Assembly (NCBI GenBank): GCA_017452335.1
Contig: JAFTMP010000001.1
Coordinates: 1 to 5,526, forward strand
Source: Clostridia bacterium
GTDB lineage: Bacteria; Bacillota; Clostridia; Oscillospirales; CAG-272
Direction: 5' to 3'
Length of the DNA stretch: 5,526 bases
A model generated the notes under the pieces. That model was not told where the DNA came from. It did no database searches and worked only from the letters and a program-made list of their open reading frames with translations. Both the position numbers and the translations under genes were made by a program. Positions 1 through 5,526 of this stretch are shown here, piece by piece; the stretch's first letter is position 1, and each line of letters starts with the position of its first letter.

Positions 1-1
1 G

Positions 2-970
2 CAGATTGCCAGCATCAACAGAAAGCAGACCTATCCCACCTGGCTTCGCTACGTGGGGGGCTTCATCGGCACGGTAGGCTTCTCCCTCTTTTTCGGCGGT
101 AATCTGTGGGACGTTCTGATTTGCGGACTGATCGGACTGATCGTCTGCCTCTTGGATTTCAACCGTCCCAAATACATCAATCAGATCGTTTATACCGTCT
201 TCGTCTCGGCGGTTGCAAGCTTCCTCAGCTGGCTTGCCACCTCCCTTTGCGCCGATTATATCACGGTGCATCTGTCTACCATCAATATCAGTATCATTAT
301 GCTCCTCATCCCGGGGCTTGCTCTCGGCAATGCGGTCAGAGACCTGCTTTGCGGTGAGTTGGTGTCGGGTGCGGTGAAGATGCTGCAGTGTGTGCTGATC
401 GCCGCCGCCATTGCCACGGGCTTTACCAGCGTACTGCTGTTTTTTGAGGGCAACAATTCCACCTTCCAGGGAGATACCCAGCCCCTGCTGATGATCTTAT
501 ACGGAGGCATTGGTGCCATCGGCTTCTCGGTGCTCTTCGGCGTGCATCCAAAAAGACTGTTCTTTGCCACCCTTGCGGGGATGATCTGCACTTCTGCCTA
601 TATGCTGGTGGAGGATCTGGCGCCCGCGATGAATTTCGGCTGGCTTTTCCTTGCCAGCTTTGCGGGTGGTGCGGCTTGCACCCTCTATTCCGAGGTCATG
701 GCAAGAGTATTGAAAACGCCTGCCACCGTCTATCTGATCCCGGGGCTTATTCCTATGGTACCGGGAGGATCTCTTTATTACACCATGGCGTTTTTGGTGC
801 AGGGCGACAGAGATATTGCGGCACAAAAGGGTATTGACACCCTATGCGTCTGCCTTGGCATTTCGGCGGGCATCGTCGTGATGTCGGTTCTGTGGCAGAT
901 CTGGCGCAACACCACCCAGAGCGTTTTGCAGAAAAGACAGGCACGTAAAGCAAAAAACAGAGCAAATTAA
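2..970 (+). CDS. Threonine/serine exporter family protein (fused ThrE/YjjP + YjjB), 5' end cut by window edge
   Basis: The frame is open to the left edge: the codons before the GTG at 53 read QIASINRKQTYPTWLRY, which matches the stretch preceding the first membrane segment in ThrE proteins. The real start therefore lies outside the window and GTG 53 is only an internal Val. 322 codons are visible. Hallmarks seen are GFSLFFGGNLWD (first helix of the ThrE/YjjP domain), LIPGLALGNAVRDLLCGE (conserved PG...RD...G motif) and, after a junction near nt 480, a YjjB-type half (GFSVLFGVHPKR) ending with LIPGLIPMVPGGSLYYTM. About nine to ten hydrophobic segments and a basic tail (KRQARKAKNR) fit an inner-membrane protein. 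Family members export threonine and serine by secondary transport; many bacteria split the two halves into separate genes, here they are one chain. The substrate is inferred from family only. The next gene, hisJ, starts 30 bases downstream, suggesting co-transcription. The missing N-terminus is probably around 90-100 residues. Confidence 0.9.
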   Translation, partial: QIASINRKQTYPTWLRYVGGFIGTVGFSLFFGGNLWDVLICGLIGLIVCLLDFNRPKYINQIVYTVFVSAVASFLSWLATSLCADYITVHLSTINISIIMLLIPGLALGNAVRDLLCGELVSGAVKMLQCVLIAAAIATGFTSVLLFFEGNNSTFQGDTQPLLMILYGGIGAIGFSVLFGVHPKRLFFATLAGMICTSAYMLVEDLAPAMNFGWLFLASFAGGAACTLYSEVMARVLKTPATVYLIPGLIPMVPGGSLYYTMAFLVQGDRDIAAQKGIDTLCVCLGISAGIVVMSVLWQIWRNTTQSVLQKRQARKAKNRAN

Positions 971-1000
971 AGGCAAAATCAAGGAAAGAAGGCGGAATAT

Positions 1001-1798
1001 ATGGCAAAAGAGCCTCTCATCCGTGCAAATTACCACACCCATACCGTCCGTTGCAACCACGCCGCGGGCAGTGAGCGGGAATACGTACAGCAGGCGATCG
1101 CCGCAGGGCTGAAGGTCCTCGGCTTTGCCGACCACAGCCCTTATATCTTTCAGGGCGACTACTATTCGTCCTTCAGAATGCGTCCGCAGGAGCTTTCCTC
1201 TTACGTCAGCGTGCTTCAGGCGCTGAAGAAGGAATATGAAGGGGAGATCGAGATCCACATCGGTCTTGAGGCGGAATACTACCCCGATGTGTTCGAGGAC
1301 TATAAGGCGCTGATCAGAGGCAGCGGCGTGGAATACCTGATCCTCGGTCAGCACTATGCGGGCAAGGAGCCCTCAAAGCGCTATTCGGGCAGAGCGGACG
1401 ACGATGAGGAGCGGCTGCATTTGTACGTGGACTCGGTGCTTGAGGGGGCAAGGAGCGGCTTTTATTCCTATATTGCCCACCCCGATATCCTGAATTTCAC
1501 GGGCGACTACCGACTGTTTATCAGCGAGATGGACCGTCTTGTGGAGGGCATCGTGAAGGAGGACCTCCCCCTTGAAATGAACATTCTGGGGTTGAGAGAG
1601 GGACGCCACTACCCAAGAGAAGACTTTCTTGCCTTGGTTTCCAAGCACGGCGGAAAGATGATCGTGGGGTGCGACGCCCACCGTCCTCAGGACGTGTACG
1701 ATGCGCCGACGATCAAAAGAGCCCTTGAGTTGCTTGAAAAATACGGTATCGAGCGCACCGAGCAGGTGGATATCCGCCGCCTTGAAAAACTGCTTTAA
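1001..1798 (+). CDS. hisJ: HisJ-family histidinol-phosphatase (PHP domain)
   Basis: This 265-residue protein has the length of the Bacillus HisJ class of histidinol-phosphatases, which remove phosphate from L-histidinol phosphate in the penultimate step of histidine synthesis. It is a single cytoplasmic PHP (polymerase and histidinol phosphatase) domain. The metal-site motifs appear in order: HTH at 12-14, CNH with His20, ADHSP with Asp44-His45, GLEAEYY with Glu90, GQHY with His118, IAHPD with His160, LEMN with Glu192 and GCDAHRP with Asp225 and His227. None of the expected ligands is missing, so it should be an active trinuclear-metal phosphatase. The ATG at 1001 is supported by a purine-rich stretch with AGGCGG at 990-995, five bases upstream. 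It lies 30 bases after the exporter gene and 38 before hisS. The position next to hisS supports a histidine role, but HisJ-like PHP proteins with other substrates exist and no other his biosynthetic gene is visible here. Confidence 0.88.
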   Translation: MAKEPLIRANYHTHTVRCNHAAGSEREYVQQAIAAGLKVLGFADHSPYIFQGDYYSSFRMRPQELSSYVSVLQALKKEYEGEIEIHIGLEAEYYPDVFEDYKALIRGSGVEYLILGQHYAGKEPSKRYSGRADDDEERLHLYVDSVLEGARSGFYSYIAHPDILNFTGDYRLFISEMDRLVEGIVKEDLPLEMNILGLREGRHYPREDFLALVSKHGGKMIVGCDAHRPQDVYDAPTIKRALELLEKYGIERTEQVDIRRLEKLL

Positions 1799-1836
1799 AA
1801 CAGAAAACGACCTTATGACAGAAAGGAAGAAGAAAT

Positions 1837-3078
1837 ATGAAGATCAATCCCGTTAAGGGCACAAACGATTATTTGCCCGAGCAAACGGCTTTACGTGACC
1901 GTTTGCAGGAGACCATCCTGTCGGTGTACAGAGCCGCAGGCTACAACCGCATCACCACTCCCATTTTAGAGGATATCGAAAACCTTGACAAGAGCGAGGG
2001 AGGCGAAAACTTAAACCTGATCTTCAAGGTGATGAAGAGAGGGGAAAAGCTTGAAAGCGCGCTGGAAAAGGGCGACTACAAGAATCTGGCGGATATGGGT
2101 CTGCGCTACGACCTGACCCTGCCTCTTTGCCGTTACTATGCGGCAAACCGCGCCCATCTGCCCACCCCCTTCAAGTGCATCCAGACAGACAGGGTCTACA
2201 GAGCCGAAAGACCCCAGAAGGGCAGACTTCGCGAATTCGTGCAGTGCGACATCGACGTGCTGGGCGACAGCGGAAGCGACTGCGAGATCGAGCTGATCGC
2301 CACCACCGCCAAAGCCCTTTTAAAGGTGGGCTTTGAGGGCTTTACCGTAAAGGTCAACGACAGAAGGGTGTTGCGCGCAGTGCTCACCGTTTGCGGCTTT
2401 GAGGAAGAGAAATTTGACAGCGTCTGCATCAGCCTTGACAAGCTTGATAAGATCGGGGCAGAGGGCGTGAAAAAGGAGCTTCTTGAAAAGGGATGCAACG
2501 AAGACTCTGCTGCCAAGCTGCTGACCCTCTTTGAGGAGCAGGTGACCCTTAAAAGAGCCCTTGACTTTATCGGTGAAGAGTGTGAGGCGGGCGTAAGACT
2601 GCAGGGCATCCTTGAAAACAGTCTGTACCTTGCAAAGGACAGATATAACGTGGTCTTTGACCTGACCCTGATCCGCGGACAGGGCTACTATACCGGTACC
2701 GTTTTCGAGGTGGCATTGCCCGGTTACCCCGGTGCCATCGCGGGCGGCGGCAGATACGACAATCTGGTGGGCAAGTTTATCGGCGAGCAGGTGCCTGCCG
2801 TGGGCTTCTCCATCGGCTTTGAGCGCATCTTCGGAATTTTGCAAGAGCAGGGTATGAGCGTTTCTCTCGGCGGCAAAAAGAAGCTGGCGATCATCTACGA
2901 GGGCTCCTTTGCCGATGCCTACGAGGCGGCGGAAGGGCTGAGAGAGGAGTACGATTGCGCTCTGTATCTGAAGCCCAAAAAGGTGGGCAAGCTCCTTTCA
3001 AACCTGGAAAAGAGTGGCTTTAGCGGCTTTGCGTACGCTGAAAATATCGGAGAGATCCGCTTCTTTGAGCAGAAATAA
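1837..3078 (+). CDS. hisS: Histidine--tRNA ligase (histidyl-tRNA synthetase)
   Basis: This 413-residue class II aminoacyl-tRNA synthetase attaches histidine to tRNA-His in the cytoplasm. Visible signatures are KGTNDYLP at 7-14; motif 1 around GYNRITTPILED (35-46); RYDLT (90-94); motif 2 over 112-140 with the ATP-binding arginine in YRAERPQKGRLREF; the histidine-specific motifs LIRGQGYYTG (278-287, carrying the catalytic Arg280) and AGGGRYDNL (302-310); and motif 3, AVGFSIGFERI (321-331). A helical insertion lies at roughly 171-265. The intact LIRGQGYY signature and the presence of a C-terminal domain argue against the paralogue HisZ, the regulatory subunit of ATP-phosphoribosyltransferase. 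The C-terminal domain after about residue 347 is only some 67 residues, shorter than the roughly 90-residue anticodon-binding domain of classical HisRS; from memory, related clostridial enzymes share this short form. AAGGAAGA at 1823-1830 serves as ribosome binding site. There is no room for a T-box leader in the 38-base gap, so control must come from upstream. Confidence 0.94.
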   Translation: MKINPVKGTNDYLPEQTALRDRLQETILSVYRAAGYNRITTPILEDIENLDKSEGGENLNLIFKVMKRGEKLESALEKGDYKNLADMGLRYDLTLPLCRYYAANRAHLPTPFKCIQTDRVYRAERPQKGRLREFVQCDIDVLGDSGSDCEIELIATTAKALLKVGFEGFTVKVNDRRVLRAVLTVCGFEEEKFDSVCISLDKLDKIGAEGVKKELLEKGCNEDSAAKLLTLFEEQVTLKRALDFIGEECEAGVRLQGILENSLYLAKDRYNVVFDLTLIRGQGYYTGTVFEVALPGYPGAIAGGGRYDNLVGKFIGEQVPAVGFSIGFERIFGILQEQGMSVSLGGKKKLAIIYEGSFADAYEAAEGLREEYDCALYLKPKKVGKLLSNLEKSGFSGFAYAENIGEIRFFEQK

Positions 3079-3094
3079 GGTGTGCGGGGCACAA

Positions 3095-3100
3095 GGGAGG
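3095..3100 (+). promoter_or_regulatory. Ribosome binding site deciding the start at 3105
   Basis: GGGAGG is a near-perfect Shine-Dalgarno match four bases before ATG 3105. The spacing is slightly short, but the other in-frame Met codons at 3123, 3132 and 3138 have no purine-rich stretch at normal distance, so this site selects the first Met. Confidence 0.65.
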
Positions 3101-3104
3101 AAGT

Positions 3105-3572
3105 ATGGCAAGCTACAGCAGAATGGTCATTATGTCCATGAGTGAGGAGGACATTAAACGAGTGCTCACCGAGGAGCGGGACAGCATTTCGGATTACGCC
3201 GCCTTTATGATGGTGGAGGAGCTGAAGCGCCGCAAGGAACTGGCTGAAAGCGGCGAAGAGCTTTCGATCACGGAGGGGGAGTCCGACCTGCAAGACGAGC
3301 AGGACGAGGAGGGCGAGCTTCCCGAGGACTACGAATTCGTAGAGAATATCGAGGATATCGAGGACGTGGAGGAGCTTGAGCAGGAGGATCTTGACGAGAG
3401 CCTCAGCGACGAGCAGCGTGCCGAGATCAAGCGCCAAAGACAGATCGAGGAGCTTGAAAAGATCAAGGAAGATCGGAAAAAAACGCTCATCCTTGCCTGC
3501 GTGGGCACGGTGGTCACCGCCCTTGCCATCGTGGGCTTTATGGTCTATCTTGCCGTTTCGGGACAGCTTTAA
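3105..3572 (+). CDS. Acidic tail-anchored membrane protein of unknown function
   Basis: I do not recognise this 155-residue protein. Residues 1-45 are mixed and probably helical (SEEDIKRVLTEERDS, then MMVEELKRRKE). Residues 46-103 are extremely acidic and low in complexity, including NIEDIEDVEELEQEDLDES. Residues 104-126 are charged and likely a short coiled coil (EIKRQRQIEELEKIKEDRKK). Residues 127-151 are one hydrophobic membrane helix (from TLILACVGTVVTAL to VYLAV), followed by only four residues, SGQL. The basic cluster just before the helix predicts the bulk in the cytoplasm and a tail anchor. No signal peptide, enzyme motif or metal site is visible. It begins 26 bases after hisS and shares that operon's base composition, so it is probably co-transcribed and long resident. 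The first ATG is favoured because GGGAGG lies just upstream; Met7, Met10 and Met12 are alternative starts with no purine-rich site before them. The reading frame is convincing; the function is open. Confidence 0.8.
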   Translation: MASYSRMVIMSMSEEDIKRVLTEERDSISDYAAFMMVEELKRRKELAESGEELSITEGESDLQDEQDEEGELPEDYEFVENIEDIEDVEELEQEDLDESLSDEQRAEIKRQRQIEELEKIKEDRKKTLILACVGTVVTALAIVGFMVYLAVSGQL

Positions 3573-3579
3573 TAAATAC

Positions 3580-3613
3580 TTTTTGTGGAAGGTAGAATTG
3601 CCCTACACAAAAA
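3580..3613. repeat. Inverted repeat in the gap between the hisS operon and the LRR gene
   Basis: The arms TTTTTGTG (3580-3587) and CACAAAAA (3606-3613) are exact reverse complements, 8 of 8, around an 18-base centre that can add a short AGG/CCT pairing. It starts eight bases after the stop at 3572 and ends 24 bases before the next ATG. The T-run is on the 5' side and the A-run on the 3' side, the opposite of a canonical Rho-independent terminator on the plus strand, so I do not call it one. It could be a weak hairpin, an operator, or a chance AT-rich symmetry. Confidence 0.45.
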
Positions 3614-3623
3614 TTTATAGTAA

Positions 3624-3629
3624 AGGTGG
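3624..3629 (+). promoter_or_regulatory. Ribosome binding site of the LRR surface protein
   Basis: AGGTGG stands eight bases before ATG 3638, a normal Shine-Dalgarno spacing. It supports that codon rather than the internal ATG at 3650 (Met5), and the resulting protein begins with a well-formed signal peptide. Confidence 0.75.
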
Positions 3630-3637
3630 TATTTACA

Positions 3638-5526
3638 ATGAGAGTTTCTATGAGAACAGTAGCGTGGATTCTTTGTTTTGCATTGCTGTTGGGGATGTTT
3701 CCCGTAACGGCATTGGCGTCTCAAATCATAGCCAGTGGCACTTGCGGTGAAAACTTAATGTGGACATTGGATGACGAGGGAACGCTTACTGTTTCAGGCA
3801 CAGGGGAAATGGAGGAATATACATACTCTAGCACAGGCGCGACGATGCCTTGGGCTGAGCGTAGGCCATATATAAAAAAAGTCATCTTTGAAGACGGCGT
3901 AACAAGCGTGAGTAAGTGTTCCTTTTATGATTGCGACAATTTGGTTGAAGTGATTTTGGGAGATGACGTTTCTTCTATTGGGTATCAAGCGTTTATGGAG
4001 TGCAGAAATTTATCTTCGGTTACAGTTGGAACGGGGCTAAAGACTGTGGATCAATGGGCGTTTTTTGGTTGCGATGCTCTGCGAAGCGTGTATGTGGATA
4101 GTCTAACGGCATGGTGCGGAATAGATTTCTATTATGGAGAAAATCCGGCATCTACCAGATCGGTCTATGAAAACGGTATGTGGATAGACTATGCTGTGAC
4201 TCTGTATGCGGGAGGAAAAGCTGTTGAAGGTGAATTAATTATTCCGGAGGATGTAAGTCGTATTGGTGAGTTTGCATTTTATGATTATTCGCTCATTACT
4301 GATTTGACAATTTCGGAGGGGGTTTTAACTATTGGTAAATATTCTTTTGCTGCTTGTGAAAATTTAAACCAAGTTCAGTTGCCCTCAAGTTTGCAAAGTA
4401 TTTCAGCAGGTGCATTCAGTGACTGTTCAAATTTGAAAGAACTAGATATTCCGGAAAGTGTTTCATCAATTGATGCGGCGGTGTTTTCCGGTTGTACTTC
4501 CTTGGAGCCGGTTACTATTCCGCAAGCTGTGACCACGCTGAATGATGCTTTGTTTTATGGATGTAATTTTGAACAGTACGTGATTCCCGATCATATTACA
4601 TCTATCGGAAATTCTGCTTTTGCGTACTGCAAAAACTTAAAAAGCATAACAATTCCTTCTACTGTGACACAAGTTGGAATGAACGCTTTTGCAGAGTGTG
4701 ATGCTCTTTCGGAAGTATCCCTTCCGGATAGTGTGACGGAGTTAGGAGCAGGCGCTTTTGAAGGATGTGATGCTTTAGAATCATCAAGTCTTTCAGACCG
4801 ACTTCTAACGATTTCCGACCGACTGTTTTATGGATGTTCTGAGCTACAGCGTGTGGATCTTCCTTCGGGGGTGCAGACGATTGGAAAAAATGCTTTTTAT
4901 GGGCTTTCAGCTCTTACGGAAATGACAGTGCCCGATAGTGTAAAAACGATCGGTTCGTATGCATTTTACAATCTTTCAGCTTGGTCCGATGTCCGCATTC
5001 CAAGCAGTGTAGAGACGATTGGAAGTTATGCGTACAGTGGTACGGCGCTTTCTCAAATTCGACTTCCAAACAGTACTGTATTGGTAGATCAATATGCATT
5101 CCAAAACTGTACAAGCGTTCGGGAGATAAAGCTTTCCGATAATTTGCAGGTGCTTAGCACGGGTGTTTTTTCTGGATGTACTGCGTTTGAAGAGATCACG
5201 ATTCCAGCTTCTGTAACACAGATCGAAGCAAGCGCTTTTGGTGGTTGCAGTGGTTTATCGCGAGTGGATTTTACGGGGGATGTTCCTGCTATTGATGCGC
5301 AGGCGTTTGTAGGAGTAGTTGCTACCTGTTACTATCCTGCGGAAAACGGCACATATACTTTGGAATTCACCACTGCTGACTTTGGCGGAGATCTCATTTG
5401 GACCTATGAAGGAGAAGAGGAGATTGGAAATAAGTGTGGAGATAAGTTAACTTGGTCGCTGAGCGAGGATGGGATGCTGACAATTTCGGGAACCGGTACC
5501 ATGTACGATTATGTGGTCGATGAGTT
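3638..5526 (+). CDS. Secreted BspA-like leucine-rich repeat (LRR_5) surface protein, 3' end cut by window edge
   Basis: One frame stays open from ATG 3638 to the edge, 629 codons with no stop. Residues 1-27 are a signal peptide: Arg2 and Arg6, hydrophobic core AWILCFALLLGMFPV, and a signal peptidase I site TALA|S after residue 27. Residues 32-63 form a module with C-G-x-x-L-x-W and GTLTVSGTGEM, seen in many secreted LRR_5 proteins. Residues 96-557 are about 18 LRR_5 units, mostly exactly 23 residues, of the type F-x-x-C-x-x-L-x-x-(I/V)-x-(I/L)-P-x-x-(V/L)-x-x-(I/L)-x-x-x-A. One island, 143-213, contains SLTAWCGIDFYYGENP. Residues 558-590 look like the closing cap (CYYPAENGTYTLEF...FGGDLIWTYE). 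From 596 the N-terminal module starts again. Such proteins are exported and often bind host or polymer surfaces; the ligand here is unknown. No sortase signal, dockerin or cell-wall domain is visible, as the C-terminus is missing. Codon choice is more AT-rich than in the preceding operon. Confidence 0.92.
   Translation, partial: MRVSMRTVAWILCFALLLGMFPVTALASQIIASGTCGENLMWTLDDEGTLTVSGTGEMEEYTYSSTGATMPWAERRPYIKKVIFEDGVTSVSKCSFYDCDNLVEVILGDDVSSIGYQAFMECRNLSSVTVGTGLKTVDQWAFFGCDALRSVYVDSLTAWCGIDFYYGENPASTRSVYENGMWIDYAVTLYAGGKAVEGELIIPEDVSRIGEFAFYDYSLITDLTISEGVLTIGKYSFAACENLNQVQLPSSLQSISAGAFSDCSNLKELDIPESVSSIDAAVFSGCTSLEPVTIPQAVTTLNDALFYGCNFEQYVIPDHITSIGNSAFAYCKNLKSITIPSTVTQVGMNAFAECDALSEVSLPDSVTELGAGAFEGCDALESSSLSDRLLTISDRLFYGCSELQRVDLPSGVQTIGKNAFYGLSALTEMTVPDSVKTIGSYAFYNLSAWSDVRIPSSVETIGSYAYSGTALSQIRLPNSTVLVDQYAFQNCTSVREIKLSDNLQVLSTGVFSGCTAFEEITIPASVTQIEASAFGGCSGLSRVDFTGDVPAIDAQAFVGVVATCYYPAENGTYTLEFTTADFGGDLIWTYEGEEEIGNKCGDKLTWSLSEDGMLTISGTGTMYDYVVDE
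3731..3826 (+). repeat. N-terminal C-G-x-x-L-x-W module, copy 1 (within the LRR protein)
   Basis: Residues 32-63 carry TCGENLMWTLDDEGTLTVSG and then TGEMEEY. Aligned without gaps to residues 600-625 of the same protein, 14 of 26 positions from Cys36 to Tyr61 are identical, including the Cys-Gly, the Trp and the SGTG turn. It appears to be a small beta-rich module that introduces each LRR block. Confidence 0.8.
3923..5305 (+). repeat. LRR_5 (BspA-type) tandem repeat array, 23-residue / 69-base period
   Basis: Repeat-initial Phe (once Tyr) residues fall at 96, 119, 142, then after an island at 214, 237, 260, 283, 306, 328, 351, 374, 397, 420, 443, 466, 488, 511, 534 and 557. Nearly every step is 23 residues; the units at 306 and 466 are 22, and the unit at 142 is interrupted. 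Cys at the fourth position is kept in most units and lost in those at 214, 420, 443 and 466. The repeats are clear in protein but diverged in DNA, so the array is old rather than freshly expanded. Confidence 0.9.
4064..4276 (+). other. Non-repeat island inside the LRR array
   Basis: Residues 143-213 break the 23-residue rhythm: the unit starting at Phe142 runs into SLTAWCGIDFYYGENPAS, then VYENGMW...LYAGGKAVEGELIIP before the regular pattern resumes at Phe214. Similar Trp-Cys...NP...LY islands are, as I recall, a recurring element of clostridial LRR_5 proteins, so this is a family feature rather than a foreign insertion. Confidence 0.6.
5423..5518 (+). repeat. C-G-x-x-L-x-W module, copy 2 (start of a second super-module)
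   Basis: Residues 596-627 read IGNKCGDKLTWSLSEDGMLT and then ISGTGTMYDY, restating residues 32-63 at an offset of exactly 564 residues (Cys36 to Cys600). It follows the cap of the first LRR array directly, so a second module-plus-LRR block is expected beyond the right edge. Confidence 0.8.

Noticed and set aside
53..55. GTG as start codon of the exporter
   Set aside because: The frame stays open upstream to base 2 and the preceding residues fit the ThrE family, so the gene begins outside the window.
842..1354. 170-codon minus-strand open frame across the exporter/hisJ junction
   Set aside because: It is the antisense shadow of hisJ, whose PHP motifs are unmistakable, and its translation shows no family resemblance or plausible ribosome binding site context.
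1799..1836. T-box or other tRNA-sensing leader before hisS
   Set aside because: The gap is 38 bases, too short for a T-box, and holds nothing beyond the ribosome binding site.
2320..3437. Two long minus-strand open frames (174 and 172 codons) opposite hisS and the acidic protein
   Set aside because: They overlap well-supported plus-strand genes; Leu/Ser-rich translations arise from the complement of GAG/AAG-rich codons.
3550..3580. TTGCCG ... AATACT as a sigma-70-type promoter for the LRR gene
   Set aside because: Each box matches only four of six consensus bases and the spacing is 19, so it is near what chance gives; the real promoter cannot be named from sequence alone.
3616..3621. TATAGT as a -10 box for the LRR gene
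   Set aside because: Transcription would then start near 3628, inside the ribosome binding site at 3624-3629, and the only TTG-type -35 (TTGCCC, 3598-3603) is just 12 bases away.
3376..3750. 124-codon plus-strand frame spanning the end of the acidic gene and the start of the LRR gene
   Set aside because: It is the out-of-frame reading of both flanking genes, runs through the intergenic gap, and has Arg/Ser-rich low-complexity sequence without a ribosome binding site.
3794..3988. Minus-strand frames of 64 and 66 codons (the other at 4914-5114) inside the LRR gene
   Set aside because: They are antisense to a continuous, repeat-bearing reading frame and have no supporting start signals or recognisable product.
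3923..5305. CRISPR-like or satellite DNA repeat
   Set aside because: The 69-base periodicity is coding (LRR_5 repeats), the DNA copies are diverged and there are no spacers.

Overview
The window looks like a chromosomal fragment from a member of the Bacillota, most likely a Clostridia/Oscillospiraceae-type gut or anaerobic bacterium. The evidence is purine-rich Shine-Dalgarno sites, the clostridial style of histidyl-tRNA synthetase (N-terminal KGTNDYLP, RGQGYYTG signature, short C-terminal domain), a single-chain ThrE-type exporter, a HisJ-type PHP phosphatase and a large secreted BspA-like leucine-rich-repeat (LRR_5) protein. This assignment is inference from protein character; no marker here fixes a genus.

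Bases 2-3572 form a compact, all-plus-strand gene train with gaps of 30, 38 and 26 bases, so it is probably one transcript. It holds (1) the 3' part of a threonine/serine exporter-family membrane protein with the ThrE/YjjP and YjjB halves fused, cut by the left edge; (2) a complete HisJ-family histidinol-phosphatase with all PHP metal-ligand motifs; (3) a complete histidyl-tRNA synthetase, hisS; and (4) a 155-residue, very acidic, tail-anchored single-span membrane protein that I do not recognise. The shared theme is amino-acid handling: export, the penultimate step of histidine synthesis, and charging of tRNA-His.

Bases 3573-3637 are a 65-base gap with an 8-bp inverted repeat and a clear ribosome binding site. 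From 3638 to the right edge a single uninterrupted reading frame (629 codons, no stop reached) encodes the N-terminal part of a secreted BspA-like protein. It has a signal peptide, an N-terminal C-G-x-x-L-x-W module, about 18 repeats of 23 residues with one built-in island, a repeat-terminating cap, and then the start of a second copy of the N-terminal module. The protein therefore appears to be built from tandem super-modules of about 564 residues. The coding sequence is visibly more AT-rich than the operon before it, so the boundary near 3573-3638 is also a compositional boundary.

I saw no tRNA, rRNA, CRISPR array, insertion sequence, riboswitch or convincing Rho-independent terminator. I did not find a clearly new multi-gene system. 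The most interesting items are the unrecognised acidic membrane protein in the hisS operon, the modular BspA-like protein, and the exporter-HisJ-HisS linkage.
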